Origin: Caldifarciminota bacterium
Lineage (GTDB): Bacteria > Hydrothermota > Tepidihabitantia > SM23-42
Length of the DNA stretch: 51,199 nt
NCBI GenBank assembly: GCA_014859085.1
Contig: JACUUY010000003.1
Location: forward strand, 1-51,199
Direction of reading: 5' to 3'
Shown: positions 7,518 through 16,479 of the stretch, piece after piece
Layout of the letters: the number at the start of each line of letters is the position of its first letter
Position numbering within the stretch: the first letter of the stretch is position 1
Program-made: the position numbers and the translations under genes
The notes under the pieces: generated by a model
What the model was told of the DNA's origin: nothing
What the model saw: only the letters and a program-made list of their open reading frames with translations
Database searches by the model: none

Positions 7518-9422
7518 TTAGAAGACCAGCATCAGCAGGATGATGATACCGCCCAGGAAGATCCAGCCAATGTAACCGTATAGTTCGCCCGTGTGCAGCG
7601 CCGATGTCAGCCGGCCGAGATTCTGTATGATCTCTCCGATCACCCGGTAGAGAGTTGTTATCAATTTATCAACGACATCGCGCAGAAGAACACCGAGAGC
7701 ACCGGTCGCGCCCTTCAGGTAGTTGTAGAAATCGAACGCTCCACCCTCGCCAAAGCTGTAGGTCTTCTCGAGCATGTCAACGGTGTGCACCGAGGAGTAG
7801 AAATTGGGACCGGTAATCCTCGCGGCTTCCTCTTCCATTACCTCGCCACCGATAAAAACGCGCGCCCGGCGCGGCTTCATCGCGGTGCCGAGCAGATAGA
7901 CAAGCAGGCCGATCAGCAGACCCCCGATCATCAATATCGTCGCCAGTGCCGGAGTCCAGAACCCGATACCGCTGACCGGGAACGACAACGCCGGCAGTAT
8001 CAGATGCTTCAGGGGTATGGCCTGGGCAAACACGCCGAACAGGATGCACGCGGCGGCAAGGATCAACGTAGGTACGACCATCTCAAAACGCGCCTCGCGC
8101 ACCTTGTCGAGCTCTCGCGGCCGCTCGCCAAGGAAGAGGGAATGGATCATCTTCAGGAACGAAGCCAGGGTCAGCACGCTGCCGAACATCGCCGCGATGA
8201 GGAACACGGGCCAGAAGCTGATCTGGTCACCGAGTTCCACGACACCCTGGTACACCATCCACTTCGAATAGAAACCATTGAACGGAGGCACACCAGAGAT
8301 CGCGAAGGCGGCGACAATGAACGAGAGCATGGTGAGCGGCATCTTCACACCGAGCCCGCCGAGCCGGTCGAGTTCGGTTGCCCGGGCGCGGTATTCGACC
8401 GAACCTGCGGACAGAAAAAGGCATGTCTTATAGATTGTATTATTAATCATATGGAACATACCACCGGCAATGCCGACCGGGATGCCGGTCCCGATACCCA
8501 GGATCATGTACCCGACCTGGGACACGGCATGGAAAGAAAGCAGGCGCATCGCCTCCTTCTGGACCATGGCCATCATGACGGCCGCGATGATCGTGACCGA
8601 TCCGATGACCATCAAGACGATCCTGACCGAGGTGACGCCCGATATGTCAAAGATGAAGTACGAAACCCTCATGAGCAGATAGATACCGAGGAGTTTATCG
8701 AGGCTCGCCGGAAGGTAAGCCATCGTGGAAGCGGGCACGGACTTGGCGGCCTCAGGTATCCAGGAATGGAGGGGCATGGCACCGGCTTTGGCGAGCGCGC
8801 CGACCACGATCAGAACATATGAAGCGATAAGCCAGGGGTCGGCGAGCAATACCCTCGGTTCCACGGGGAAATTCGCTGTCCCTGCCCTGACGAGCAGAAG
8901 CACGATACCGAGCATCATCGCATAATCGGCGATACCGATGATCGTCAGCGCTTTTCGCGCCGCAAAAGTGCTGTCCGTTTTGCCGATCAGCAGCATTCCG
9001 TAGAGCGCGAAGACGAGGACATTCCAGAAGATCAGCAGAAAAATGAGATTACCGCTCAGCACGACGCCGTTTGCCGCCGCGAGCGTGATGGTCAGATACA
9101 TGTGGTACGTTCGTTCGCCCGGTTTCTTCGACATGAACCTGAGCGAATAGAACCAGATAAGAATGGCGAATATCGCATTGAAAAGCACAACTAATCCCGC
9201 CAGGCTATCCGCGTAGAATCTGAAATCGATGCCGAACATCGAAGCCAGGTTATATGATATTATGCCGGTCCGCGTGGCCACGAAGATCCGGATCGAAAGT
9301 ATCAGCGCTACCAGGAAAGCCACGAAATCCAATTCGGTGCGCAGGCGGTTGATCACGAACCCCAGCAAACCGATCGCGATCGGCAGCAAGATCACATAGA
9401 AGATCGCACTAATCTCACCCAT
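7518..9422 (-). CDS. NuoL/MrpA-like antiporter subunit with long C-terminal extension
   Basis: A 634-residue membrane subunit. The NuoL-type core spans roughly residues 1-480, followed by an extension ('GGEVMEEEAARITGPNFYSSVHTV') and a final helix. Lysines of the channel are present ('GALAKAGAMPLHSWIPEA', 'NNTIYKTCLF', 'GFYSKWMV'), but the usual Glu of helix 5 (FWE) reads 'FWNVLVF', an Asn. The start at 9422 is chosen because GGAGGT lies eight bases before it and the upstream gene stops two bases earlier; the frame could also open at a TTG at 9440. Together with the next gene it corresponds to a split MrpA. Confidence 0.9.
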   Translation of the reverse strand: MGEISAIFYVILLPIAIGLLGFVINRLRTELDFVAFLVALILSIRIFVATRTGIISYNLASMFGIDFRFYADSLAGLVVLFNAIFAILIWFYSLRFMSKKPGERTYHMYLTITLAAANGVVLSGNLIFLLIFWNVLVFALYGMLLIGKTDSTFAARKALTIIGIADYAMMLGIVLLLVRAGTANFPVEPRVLLADPWLIASYVLIVVGALAKAGAMPLHSWIPEAAKSVPASTMAYLPASLDKLLGIYLLMRVSYFIFDISGVTSVRIVLMVIGSVTIIAAVMMAMVQKEAMRLLSFHAVSQVGYMILGIGTGIPVGIAGGMFHMINNTIYKTCLFLSAGSVEYRARATELDRLGGLGVKMPLTMLSFIVAAFAISGVPPFNGFYSKWMVYQGVVELGDQISFWPVFLIAAMFGSVLTLASFLKMIHSLFLGERPRELDKVREARFEMVVPTLILAAACILFGVFAQAIPLKHLILPALSFPVSGIGFWTPALATILMIGGLLIGLLVYLLGTAMKPRRARVFIGGEVMEEEAARITGPNFYSSVHTVDMLEKTYSFGEGGAFDFYNYLKGATGALGVLLRDVVDKLITTLYRVIGEIIQNLGRLTSALHTGELYGYIGWIFLGGIIILLMLVF

Positions 9423-9423
9423 T

Positions 9424-10632
9424 TTATTGACCTCCGGCAATCAGAAAGCCAAGCGGCTCATAGAACATAACACCGAGTATCAGCGAGAGGAGCGCCAGCA
9501 TGAAAACCACGGCTACTGCCGCGTTACTCGGGCGTTTGTATCTCGACTTGGCGATATCGCACTTATCTCCGAAGAACACCTCATGGTAGAATCTCGTGAT
9601 GTAGAGCAGGGTAACAACGGCCGAGGCAATGGCGCCAATGCCCAGATATGGAGAATGCCCGACCGCGCTGACGATGACGGCCAGTTTTGAGAAGAATCCG
9701 ATAAGCGGAAAGAAACCGACGAGCGATCCGGCCAGCAATGCCATACCCAGGGTCAGCACCGGCGAAAGTCTGAACATGCAGGACATATTGGTCAGATCAT
9801 CCTCGCCCGTCACGTCCTCGATCAGGCCGACACCGTAGAAGAGCCCGGACTTGGCCAGGGCGTGGGCAAGTATGTATAATATGCCGCCGACCACGCCGTA
9901 CAGCCCGCCCACGGCAAAGGCCAGCAGGACAAAACCAACCTGGCTGATCGTAGAGAATGCGAGCATGTTCCTGAGCTTGTTCGACCGCAGGGCCACGCCG
10001 CCGCCCACGATGCTCGAGACAACGGCCAGCCACGCCACCATCTCCATGAAGGCAGGCGTACCATGCCCGCTCAAAGTGAAAAGACGGAGGAAGAGGATGA
10101 CCCCGATGTTCTCCGCAACCCCGGCAAGACTGCCGCCAAGCGCGGTCGGTATCGCACCGTAGGCCGGCGCCAGCCAGACGTGGAACGGAACGGTCACCGA
10201 CTTGGTCATGATGCCGACGAGCACGAACAAAGCGGCCGTTTCGCTGACCGTGGAGATATCGAATATGCTGAATGTCCCGTTGTCATTGTAGATCATCAAA
10301 ATTCCCACAAGGAGTATGCTTGCGGCGATGAAGTTGATGAGAAATGTCCAGGTCGAGGCCTCGATCTCGGGGGCTCTCCGGTAGTAAGCAACGGCGCGCC
10401 AGGCAGCAAAGGTCGAGACCTCCCAGAAGACGAAGATGAGAAGGATGTTGTACGAGAATGCAACACCCACGCCGGACCCGACGATCAGCAACAACATCAG
10501 GTAGTATTCGAGCCGGTGTCCTTTCTCATGCATCGTGCCGAGCGCGTATACGAATGACATCAGACCGACGAAAACGAAGAGCGCACCCAGCAGGAGACCG
10601 TAGTTATCAATGAAGAAATCGAGTCCGATCAT
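9424..10632 (-). CDS. NuoN/NuoM-like antiporter subunit, short form
   Basis: A 402-residue membrane protein of the NuoL/M/N family, shorter than the usual 450-500. Channel residues are intact: Glu in 'FVFWEVSTF', Lys in 'GIMTKSVTVPFHVWL', Lys in 'HALAKSGLF' and Lys in 'GFFSKLAV'. Coupled to the catalytic subunit gene by a 4-bp overlap. It would be the antiporter-like subunit nearest the hydrogenase arm, but this is inferred from gene order only. Confidence 0.9.
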   Translation of the reverse strand: MIGLDFFIDNYGLLLGALFVFVGLMSFVYALGTMHEKGHRLEYYLMLLLIVGSGVGVAFSYNILLIFVFWEVSTFAAWRAVAYYRRAPEIEASTWTFLINFIAASILLVGILMIYNDNGTFSIFDISTVSETAALFVLVGIMTKSVTVPFHVWLAPAYGAIPTALGGSLAGVAENIGVILFLRLFTLSGHGTPAFMEMVAWLAVVSSIVGGGVALRSNKLRNMLAFSTISQVGFVLLAFAVGGLYGVVGGILYILAHALAKSGLFYGVGLIEDVTGEDDLTNMSCMFRLSPVLTLGMALLAGSLVGFFPLIGFFSKLAVIVSAVGHSPYLGIGAIASAVVTLLYITRFYHEVFFGDKCDIAKSRYKRPSNAAVAVVFMLALLSLILGVMFYEPLGFLIAGGQ

Positions 10633-11804
10633 CGCTTATATCTCCTTCTTAGTGTCTCGGTTTTCTGCCAGGACAATCGCAGCAGGTCGGCGCCCGAGTA
10701 CTTCGGCTTCCTGTCTTCGTATACCACGGTCCGCTCGGTGCAGCAGTAGCAGGGATCGACCGCGGCCAGGACGAGCGCCGCGTCAGCGATTGAGTATCCC
10801 CTCACCGCCACTTCATTCGACGGAATGTTCATGAAACTGGGCGCTCTTATCTTGTGCCGTATCGGGTAGTTTGAGCCGTCGGAACGGACATAGTGGAAGA
10901 CCTCGCCCCGCGGTGCCTCATGACGCCCGATGCCCTCGCCGGCCGGGATCTCCTCGACCCTGTTCTCGATAGGTCCGTCCGGCATGTTCTTCAGACACTG
11001 TCTCACGATCTTTATCGACTCGAAACATTCCAGCAATCTGACTTTCGCCTTGGCCAGCACATCACCCTCTTCACACACGATCATGTCCCAGGAAATCTTG
11101 TCGTACGCATCATAGGGTTCGTCTTTGCGGACATCTATCGCATACCCGGACCCCCGGGCCGTGGGACCCAGCACGGCGTACGCGACCGCATCCTCCCGGG
11201 ACAGAATGCCCACGCCTTCGAGCCGGGCACGGATCACCGGATCGTCGAGCACGGCTTTCGTGAACATCGTATTCTTTTCCTCGAGCAGATCCAGGTACTT
11301 CTCGATCTTTGGATAATCCTCGGGCAGGATATCCCGGCGCGCGCCGCCGGCCTTATTGATCGCGTAATGGTTCCGGTTGCCCATTATCAATTCGAATAGA
11401 TCGAGCAACGGCTCGCGGTAACGCCAGACCCACATCCAGACCGTGTTGTAACCGATGAAATGACCGGCAAGACCCAACCACAGATAGTGCGAGTGGATAC
11501 GTTCCAGCTCGCCGATGATCGTTCTTATGTATTGCGCACGTAGCGGCACCTCGATGTGTGCCGCATCCTCGATCGCCATAACACAGGCATAGGGGTGGGA
11601 ATCAGAGCAGATCCCGCAGATCCTTTCCACCAGGAAGGGGATCTGGTCCCAGGTGAGCTTCTGAGCGATGAATTCGTGACCCCGGTGGTTGTAACCGATA
11701 TTTATCTCAAGATCGATCACCTTCTCGCCTTCGACGATCAGTTTGAAGAACTCAGGTTCTTCCTGCAGTGGATGGTATGGACCGATCGGTACGATTCTCT
11801 TCAA
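10629..11804 (-). CDS. Group 4 [NiFe] hydrogenase large (catalytic) subunit, NuoD-like
   Basis: Holds the Ni-Fe active site; 391 residues. Both metal-binding motifs are intact: the N-terminal motif RICGICSDSH (Cys63, Cys66) and the C-terminal motif DPCYCCTER (Cys352, Cys355). All four ligand cysteines are present, so it should be a true hydrogenase rather than a NuoD or an Mbx/Mbs-type subunit. About 33 residues follow the C-terminal motif, the usual target of a maturation protease, and a HycI-like protease is encoded at 17627-18103. No HycE-type fusion: the NuoC-like part is the separate gene upstream, overlapping by 4 bp. Confidence 0.95.
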   Translation of the reverse strand: MKRIVPIGPYHPLQEEPEFFKLIVEGEKVIDLEINIGYNHRGHEFIAQKLTWDQIPFLVERICGICSDSHPYACVMAIEDAAHIEVPLRAQYIRTIIGELERIHSHYLWLGLAGHFIGYNTVWMWVWRYREPLLDLFELIMGNRNHYAINKAGGARRDILPEDYPKIEKYLDLLEEKNTMFTKAVLDDPVIRARLEGVGILSREDAVAYAVLGPTARGSGYAIDVRKDEPYDAYDKISWDMIVCEEGDVLAKAKVRLLECFESIKIVRQCLKNMPDGPIENRVEEIPAGEGIGRHEAPRGEVFHYVRSDGSNYPIRHKIRAPSFMNIPSNEVAVRGYSIADAALVLAAVDPCYCCTERTVVYEDRKPKYSGADLLRLSWQKTETLRRRYKR

Positions 11805-12289
11805 TGCCCCCTCCTTGATCTGCCTTCGTCCATTTTCTCATGCTCATCGCGGTAATCACGGCGCAGAGGGTGAAGGTCCGCAGGCCAGGTTTCGGCGGTC
11901 AGGAGCGGCACAAGATTCGGATGGCCGGTGAAATCCACGCCGAGCAACTCGTGGACCTCGCGTTCGATCCAGTTTGCCGCCGGCAGGAAATCGGCAAGAC
12001 TCTTTATCTTCGGATCGTCTTTGGGCACGACGGTCTTCAGACTGTAGAATGTACCTGCCTTATCGTGCGAAAAATGATACAAAATCTCGATCCCGTCCCG
12101 GGTGTCAATGCCGGTTGCGATCGAAAACCGGAAGCCCAGTTCGCAATGAAGGAAGCGCGCCAGATCGTATAACTGCTCCCGCGGTATCCTGATGTAAACG
12201 CGCCGGGGTCCATGCACCTTCACCAAGATCTCGGGGAACTTCTCGCTTATTTGATCCAGAATCTCTCTTGAATATTCTTTCTTCATCAT
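11801..12289 (-). CDS. NuoC-like subunit of membrane-bound hydrogenase
   Basis: A 162-residue soluble subunit of the MbhK/EchD/NuoC family. The signature 'AANWIEREVHELLGVDFTGHP' is clear. The start is the first of two adjacent ATG codons (12289), which overlaps the nuoB-like stop as ATGA; the frame extends further upstream but that part is a shadow of the nuoB-like gene. The C-terminus is charged (GRSRRGH). Confidence 0.92.
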   Translation of the reverse strand: MMKKEYSREILDQISEKFPEILVKVHGPRRVYIRIPREQLYDLARFLHCELGFRFSIATGIDTRDGIEILYHFSHDKAGTFYSLKTVVPKDDPKIKSLADFLPAANWIEREVHELLGVDFTGHPNLVPLLTAETWPADLHPLRRDYRDEHEKMDEGRSRRGH

Positions 12290-12702
12290 AGCCTCTTCAG
12301 TGCTTTCACGACACCGCTGATGATCGCCTCGGGTTTGGGCGGGCACCCGGGTATGTAGACATCGACCGGAATGTGTTTGTCGTATGGCCCGACCGCATTG
12401 TAGGAAGGCCTGAATATGTGATTGTCGCACGTGCAGCTGCCCACAGCTATGACCAGGCACGGTTTAGGTGTTTGTTCATAGACGTGTATCACGCGCGGCA
12501 GTGATTTCCGGTTGAGGACACCGGTCACGAGCAACGCATCGGCATGCCGGGGTGAACCGACAAGCACGATCCCGAAGCGTTCAACGTCCCAGCGCGGTGT
12601 GATCACGTCGAGTATTTCAATATCGCAGTTGTTGCAGGACGCCGCAGCCACGTGGAAGACCCATGGTGATTTCTTCAGGCCCCAGAGTTTTGCATTCGTC
12701 AT
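12286..12702 (-). CDS. NuoB-like small subunit of membrane-bound [NiFe] hydrogenase
   Basis: A 138-residue iron-sulfur subunit carrying the proximal [4Fe-4S] cluster that feeds the Ni-Fe site. Candidate ligands are Cys23 and Cys26 ('ASCNNCDIE'), Cys90 ('GSCTC') and Cys120 ('PGCPPKPE'). Same family as MbhJ and EchC. It lies between the nuoH-like and nuoC-like genes. Confidence 0.94.
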   Translation of the reverse strand: MTNAKLWGLKKSPWVFHVAAASCNNCDIEILDVITPRWDVERFGIVLVGSPRHADALLVTGVLNRKSLPRVIHVYEQTPKPCLVIAVGSCTCDNHIFRPSYNAVGPYDKHIPVDVYIPGCPPKPEAIISGVVKALKRL

Positions 12703-12717
12703 AGATACTCCTTCTCC

Positions 12718-13638
12718 TTATAGACCGTAGAATGTCAGAACCAGACCGATGATCGACAGGATACCGGTGCCGATCCAGAAGAATCTCAGTGACTGGTCGA
12801 TACGCAGCCTCGGATTGGTGTTCTTGATCAATATAACGAGCACGACTATGACCAGGAATTTCAATACTGCCCACCAGTCAGCAAAACCACCCCACAGCAG
12901 GGAAATGGTGAAGAGCGGAAGGACAAACAACATCATCGCCCTGGTCAGCTTGAACAATGCCAGACTCACGCCGGAATACTCGATGAAGGGACCGGCCATG
13001 ATCTCCTGCTCGGCTTCGGGCGCGTCGAACGGCACATAACCCAATTTCGCCTGCATAGTAAGGAGCATGACGACCCCGGCAATCGCGCCGGAGAACGAGT
13101 AAAGAAAAGGACCCTGAGCCGCCTGCGCGCTTATTATCTCGCCGATCCGGATCGTACCGCCCGCCTTGATAATGATACTTGTGATCACGATCAGAAAAGG
13201 GAGTTCGTAGGCAAAATACTGGGTCATCTCCCGCGATGCGCCGACGCTGGCCAGGGGATTTTTGGATGCCGAGCCGCCGATGATGATACCGATGGGCGGC
13301 AGGGCAAGCAAGTAAATGATGACGATCAGATCGCCAACGAACGTCACTTGCGGGTTGAAATTCATTGAGAACAGCATCACGGCCAGGATCGTCATGGCCA
13401 CGACGCCCAGCACCGGTCCGAGCAGGAAAAGGACTTTGGATGCGCCCTCAGGCACTATCGTTTCTTTCAAAAGCAGTTTCAGAAAATCCGCATACGGCTG
13501 GTACCACGGCGGACCGACCCGCCAGTGGATCCGCGCGGTGACTTTCCGGTCGATCCATGTGAGAAAAAGACCTACGACCGAAGTGAACAGAAATCCGGGG
13601 AACACTAGATATGCGACGATGATCCTTAGTATGCTCAT
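12718..13638 (-). CDS. NuoH-like membrane subunit (MbhM/EchB/HycD family)
   Basis: A 306-residue membrane protein, about eight helices, linking the soluble hydrogenase arm to the membrane arm. Family motifs 'WIDRKVTARIHWRVGP' and 'AKLGYVPFDAPEAEQEIMAG' are present, including the acidic cluster thought to be the start of the proton path. Overlaps the upstream ferredoxin gene by 4 bp. Confidence 0.94.
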   Translation of the reverse strand: MSILRIIVAYLVFPGFLFTSVVGLFLTWIDRKVTARIHWRVGPPWYQPYADFLKLLLKETIVPEGASKVLFLLGPVLGVVAMTILAVMLFSMNFNPQVTFVGDLIVIIYLLALPPIGIIIGGSASKNPLASVGASREMTQYFAYELPFLIVITSIIIKAGGTIRIGEIISAQAAQGPFLYSFSGAIAGVVMLLTMQAKLGYVPFDAPEAEQEIMAGPFIEYSGVSLALFKLTRAMMLFVLPLFTISLLWGGFADWWAVLKFLVIVVLVILIKNTNPRLRIDQSLRFFWIGTGILSIIGLVLTFYGL

Positions 13639-14105
13639 GACCTTCTCCTGAAGAATTGATCTTTGGAAACTAGTCTCATACCGATCTCGTGGCGCCCTAT
13701 GTCCTCATCACTCAGCCACTGCAAAGCACCCGAGGAACATGCGGCAACACAGCGGGGACCCTGTTCCCGGTCTGAGCACAGATTACACTTCTGCGATACA
13801 TGCCTTATCAAAGGAGCATCAATAACGCCAAAGGAGCAGGCGAACGCACAGCTCCTGCATCCGATGCAGGTGAATGCAGAACGGACCACCAGACCATTCA
13901 CTTCATCCTTGGTTATCGCCTCGACCGGACAAGCAGCAAGACAGAGCGGCTGTTTGCAGTGCTTGCAGGCAAGTGGTAGATAGGCAACGCCGCTGATATC
14001 GCCATGCCGGATGCGCGCCTCACCCTTGAATGCCGCCCGGCAGGCCGCTTCACATGAGCGGCATCCACAACATAGATCAAGATCCAGGACTATTCTTCTC
14101 TGCAT
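13635..14105 (-). CDS. HycB/HydN/CooF-like polyferredoxin
   Basis: A 156-residue electron carrier of the four-cluster ferredoxin type. Cysteine motifs seen in order: CCGCRSCEAAC, CKHCKQPLCLAACP, CIGCRSCAFACSFG and CNLCSDREQGPRCVAAC. Such proteins link formate dehydrogenase-like subunits to membrane hydrogenases (HycB in formate hydrogenlyase, CooF in CO-driven hydrogenase). Here it follows a NuoG/FdhA-like gene with a 16-bp overlap, in keeping with that role. Confidence 0.92.
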   Translation of the reverse strand: MQRRIVLDLDLCCGCRSCEAACRAAFKGEARIRHGDISGVAYLPLACKHCKQPLCLAACPVEAITKDEVNGLVVRSAFTCIGCRSCAFACSFGVIDAPLIRHVSQKCNLCSDREQGPRCVAACSSGALQWLSDEDIGRHEIGMRLVSKDQFFRRRS

Positions 14106-15667
14106 ATTTTAACCTCGGTTGGCACAAAGCTGATTGCCCGGTTGTCTTCTTCAATCACGTAATCGAAAAGTCCCCGCACCTCCGGACTCTCGGCCGGCAC
14201 GGCGACGACACCGGGGTCGACGTCGCTGGTCAGCGTGACTCTCAGACCGTGACTCCCTCTTTTCGACTCCACGGCCACCATATCACCCTGACGCAGGGTG
14301 AGCATGGCTCCATCCGCAGGGTTCATTTTAAGCATCTCTTTATCGAGGAGATTCAGGTAATAAAACGCGATCTTTTCACCGATCAGCCGGAAATGATCCT
14401 TCTTCGGCTTGATGGACATGTCAAGGATCCGGCCGATGCGCGAATCGATATCAACCCTGGGTTCTTGCGTTTCAGCCACCTTGAGCTTTTCACTCTTCGC
14501 CTCGCACATGGAAAGCATCTCACTGACCGTCTTGGCACCGCTTGCCGGTTTGACCGAGCCCGTGAGTTTCCTCGGTCCGAAAGTGGTCATGATGGTGCCG
14601 CTCTTCTCGATATTGAGAGCGGCAGGCAATGCGGTGCAGCCGTCGTACTTCAAGGTCGATGTAGCAAAGACATCCACATTCTTCAAAGCCGGCAGCAGTT
14701 GGGGATAATAGAACGGGAACAGTTCGCCGAAATTGATCAGGTACTTGATCCCTTTCTTCTTTATCGCATCAAGGATCCCGGCAAAACTCATCTTCCCCTT
14801 ATAACCCGCAAATTCGACATAGGGAACGACGGCCTTCCCGCTGTAGTCGCTGAGCACCCTCAACCCCTCGGTCAATAAAACAGGATCATAGGTGTGTGCG
14901 AATGGCAGGCATGCGATTATGAGGCCCTTCCCGGCTCTCCGGAAGGACTCGGCAAGTTCGCTGATCCGGGCGCCGGGAATACCCGTGGCCTTGGCGATAT
15001 CAACCCCGGACAGTTCGCGTTGCGCGAGTGCCAGGAGCAGGAGCGGTTCGGTGCCGACGCGGACCTTCAAGAATTCATGGGCATACGCCGCGGTATGGGT
15101 GCGTATCGAGTCAATGACATAAAGTCTCCGGTCACGGCTGCCCAGCCGCCAGTTGATGATCGACTTCGAAGACACCGGCGCCTGATTGAATGGATCGCCC
15201 AGGATGACAATGGTCTGTGCCGACTCCATCTCTTTCTCGGAAAAATCACTCCGGAGAAAATCCGACAAACAGGTTTCCGGTTCAAGATACGAAGAGGCAA
15301 ACTGCTTTATGCCCGCGCCCTGGCAGAAACCGGCGATCGACTGGTATTCTTCAAGTGTTATATTCCGGTCGAACGTCACGGCCACGGTTTCGGGGCTGGC
15401 AAGCGCTTTTTTTAGTTCGGCGGTGATCTTTGTCCACTCTACGGCCCGGCCGCCCCGGCTCGGAGAACAAAGCCGGCGCGGATGATCGAGATACAATCCC
15501 GCCGCGCTGCCTCTTGGACAGAGCCTGCCCCCGCTGCAGCCGTCTTTGAGATATTCAACACCCTTTATGCCGAAGTCATCGAAGACCACACCGAATTCAC
15601 AACCATAACTGCAGAACGGGCAGAGCACCGGCTTCGTGGTCGTGGTTTTGGGATCGATCGTATTCAT
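14090..15667 (-). CDS. NuoG/FdhA-like molybdopterin-oxidoreductase-fold protein, probably non-catalytic
   Basis: A 525-residue protein with an N-terminal [4Fe-4S] motif (CPFCSYGC, then GGRLCPRGSAAG) and a molybdopterin-oxidoreductase-like body, ending in a small dihydrogenase-like domain ('DGAMLTLRQGDMVAVES'). Catalytic formate dehydrogenases are longer and carry Sec or Cys near residue 140; in the corresponding part here I see only 'EPETCLSDFLRSDF', with no such motif. This resembles NuoG, where the fold serves as an electron conduit. The start at 15667 overlaps the gamma-subunit stop as ATGA. Whether it binds a pterin cofactor cannot be judged. Confidence 0.82.
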   Translation of the reverse strand: MNTIDPKTTTTKPVLCPFCSYGCEFGVVFDDFGIKGVEYLKDGCSGGRLCPRGSAAGLYLDHPRRLCSPSRGGRAVEWTKITAELKKALASPETVAVTFDRNITLEEYQSIAGFCQGAGIKQFASSYLEPETCLSDFLRSDFSEKEMESAQTIVILGDPFNQAPVSSKSIINWRLGSRDRRLYVIDSIRTHTAAYAHEFLKVRVGTEPLLLLALAQRELSGVDIAKATGIPGARISELAESFRRAGKGLIIACLPFAHTYDPVLLTEGLRVLSDYSGKAVVPYVEFAGYKGKMSFAGILDAIKKKGIKYLINFGELFPFYYPQLLPALKNVDVFATSTLKYDGCTALPAALNIEKSGTIMTTFGPRKLTGSVKPASGAKTVSEMLSMCEAKSEKLKVAETQEPRVDIDSRIGRILDMSIKPKKDHFRLIGEKIAFYYLNLLDKEMLKMNPADGAMLTLRQGDMVAVESKRGSHGLRVTLTSDVDPGVVAVPAESPEVRGLFDYVIEEDNRAISFVPTEVKICREE

Positions 15668-16479
15668 AGGAATGGCTCCTCTATATCCTTGATATCCTTC
15701 CAGGTCAGTACCGGTCCATCCTTGCACACGTAGTATTTTCCCAGCCGGCAGTGATTGCACTTGCCCAAACCGCATGACATATTCTGTTCCATGGACAGGT
15801 ATACGTTCGCATCGTTGAAGCCTGCCGCGAGCAGCTTCTGGGTCGTGAATTTCATCATCAGCGGCGGACCGCAGACCACGGTCGGTGCAGTCTTAACGTT
15901 GACCGGGATCTCGTCCAGGATCACGGTCACGACACCGACCCTGCCCTTCCACGATTCGTCATCGACATCGACCGTCATCAGTATGTCGACACTCGGCAGC
16001 TTCTCCCACGTCGGGATCAACTGTCTATACACGATGTCTTTTGGCGTGCGGGCTCCATATCGGATATAGATCTTCCTGTATTTGTCGATGTTATGCACGA
16101 GTGCCAGGAACAGCGAACGCAGCGGAGCAAAACCGACACCGCCGCCAACAATGAATATATCCTTGCCCTCAAAATCCCTCAATGGATAAGGCTTTCCGAA
16201 CGGCCCCCGGACACCGAGCAGGTCACCCTCTTTGAGCGCGCACAGGGCGCCGGTCACGCGACCGACCTGCATGATCGTGAATTCAAGGTCTCCGCCGTAG
16301 GGTGATGATGAGGGAGTGAAGGGTGCTTCGCCCACGCCTGGGATCGTCAGTTCGGCAAATTGCCCAGCCTCAAATTCGATCGGTTTGCCATCGAGGATGA
16401 AGGTCGTAATGTTAGGCGTCTCGGGTATGATCTTCTTGATCCTGGCGGGAATGGGATAATAAGGATTCACGCGTTCCAT
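15664..16479 (-). CDS. Sulfhydrogenase-type gamma subunit (FAD/NAD(P)H reductase)
   Basis: Flavoprotein exchanging electrons between NAD(P)H and iron-sulfur centres. It has 271 residues: N-terminal FAD-binding domain ('PGVGEAPFTPSSS'), NAD(P)-binding domain ('IVGGGVGFAPLRSL' and 'VVCGPPLMMKFT'), and a C-terminal [2Fe-2S] site with pattern C-x4-C-x2-C-x7-C starting in 'MSCGLGKCNHC'. In Pyrococcus this subunit belongs to soluble hydrogenase I. Here, with the beta subunit, it heads an operon for a membrane-bound enzyme. Confidence 0.9.
   Translation of the reverse strand: MERVNPYYPIPARIKKIIPETPNITTFILDGKPIEFEAGQFAELTIPGVGEAPFTPSSSPYGGDLEFTIMQVGRVTGALCALKEGDLLGVRGPFGKPYPLRDFEGKDIFIVGGGVGFAPLRSLFLALVHNIDKYRKIYIRYGARTPKDIVYRQLIPTWEKLPSVDILMTVDVDDESWKGRVGVVTVILDEIPVNVKTAPTVVCGPPLMMKFTTQKLLAAGFNDANVYLSMEQNMSCGLGKCNHCRLGKYYVCKDGPVLTWKDIKDIEEPFL

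Noticed and set aside
7593-8822. 409-codon plus-strand frame across the NuoL-like gene
   Set aside because: It is antisense to a well-supported membrane subunit, encodes a very His/Arg/Asp-rich product with no fold-like pattern, and arises from the codon bias of the real gene.
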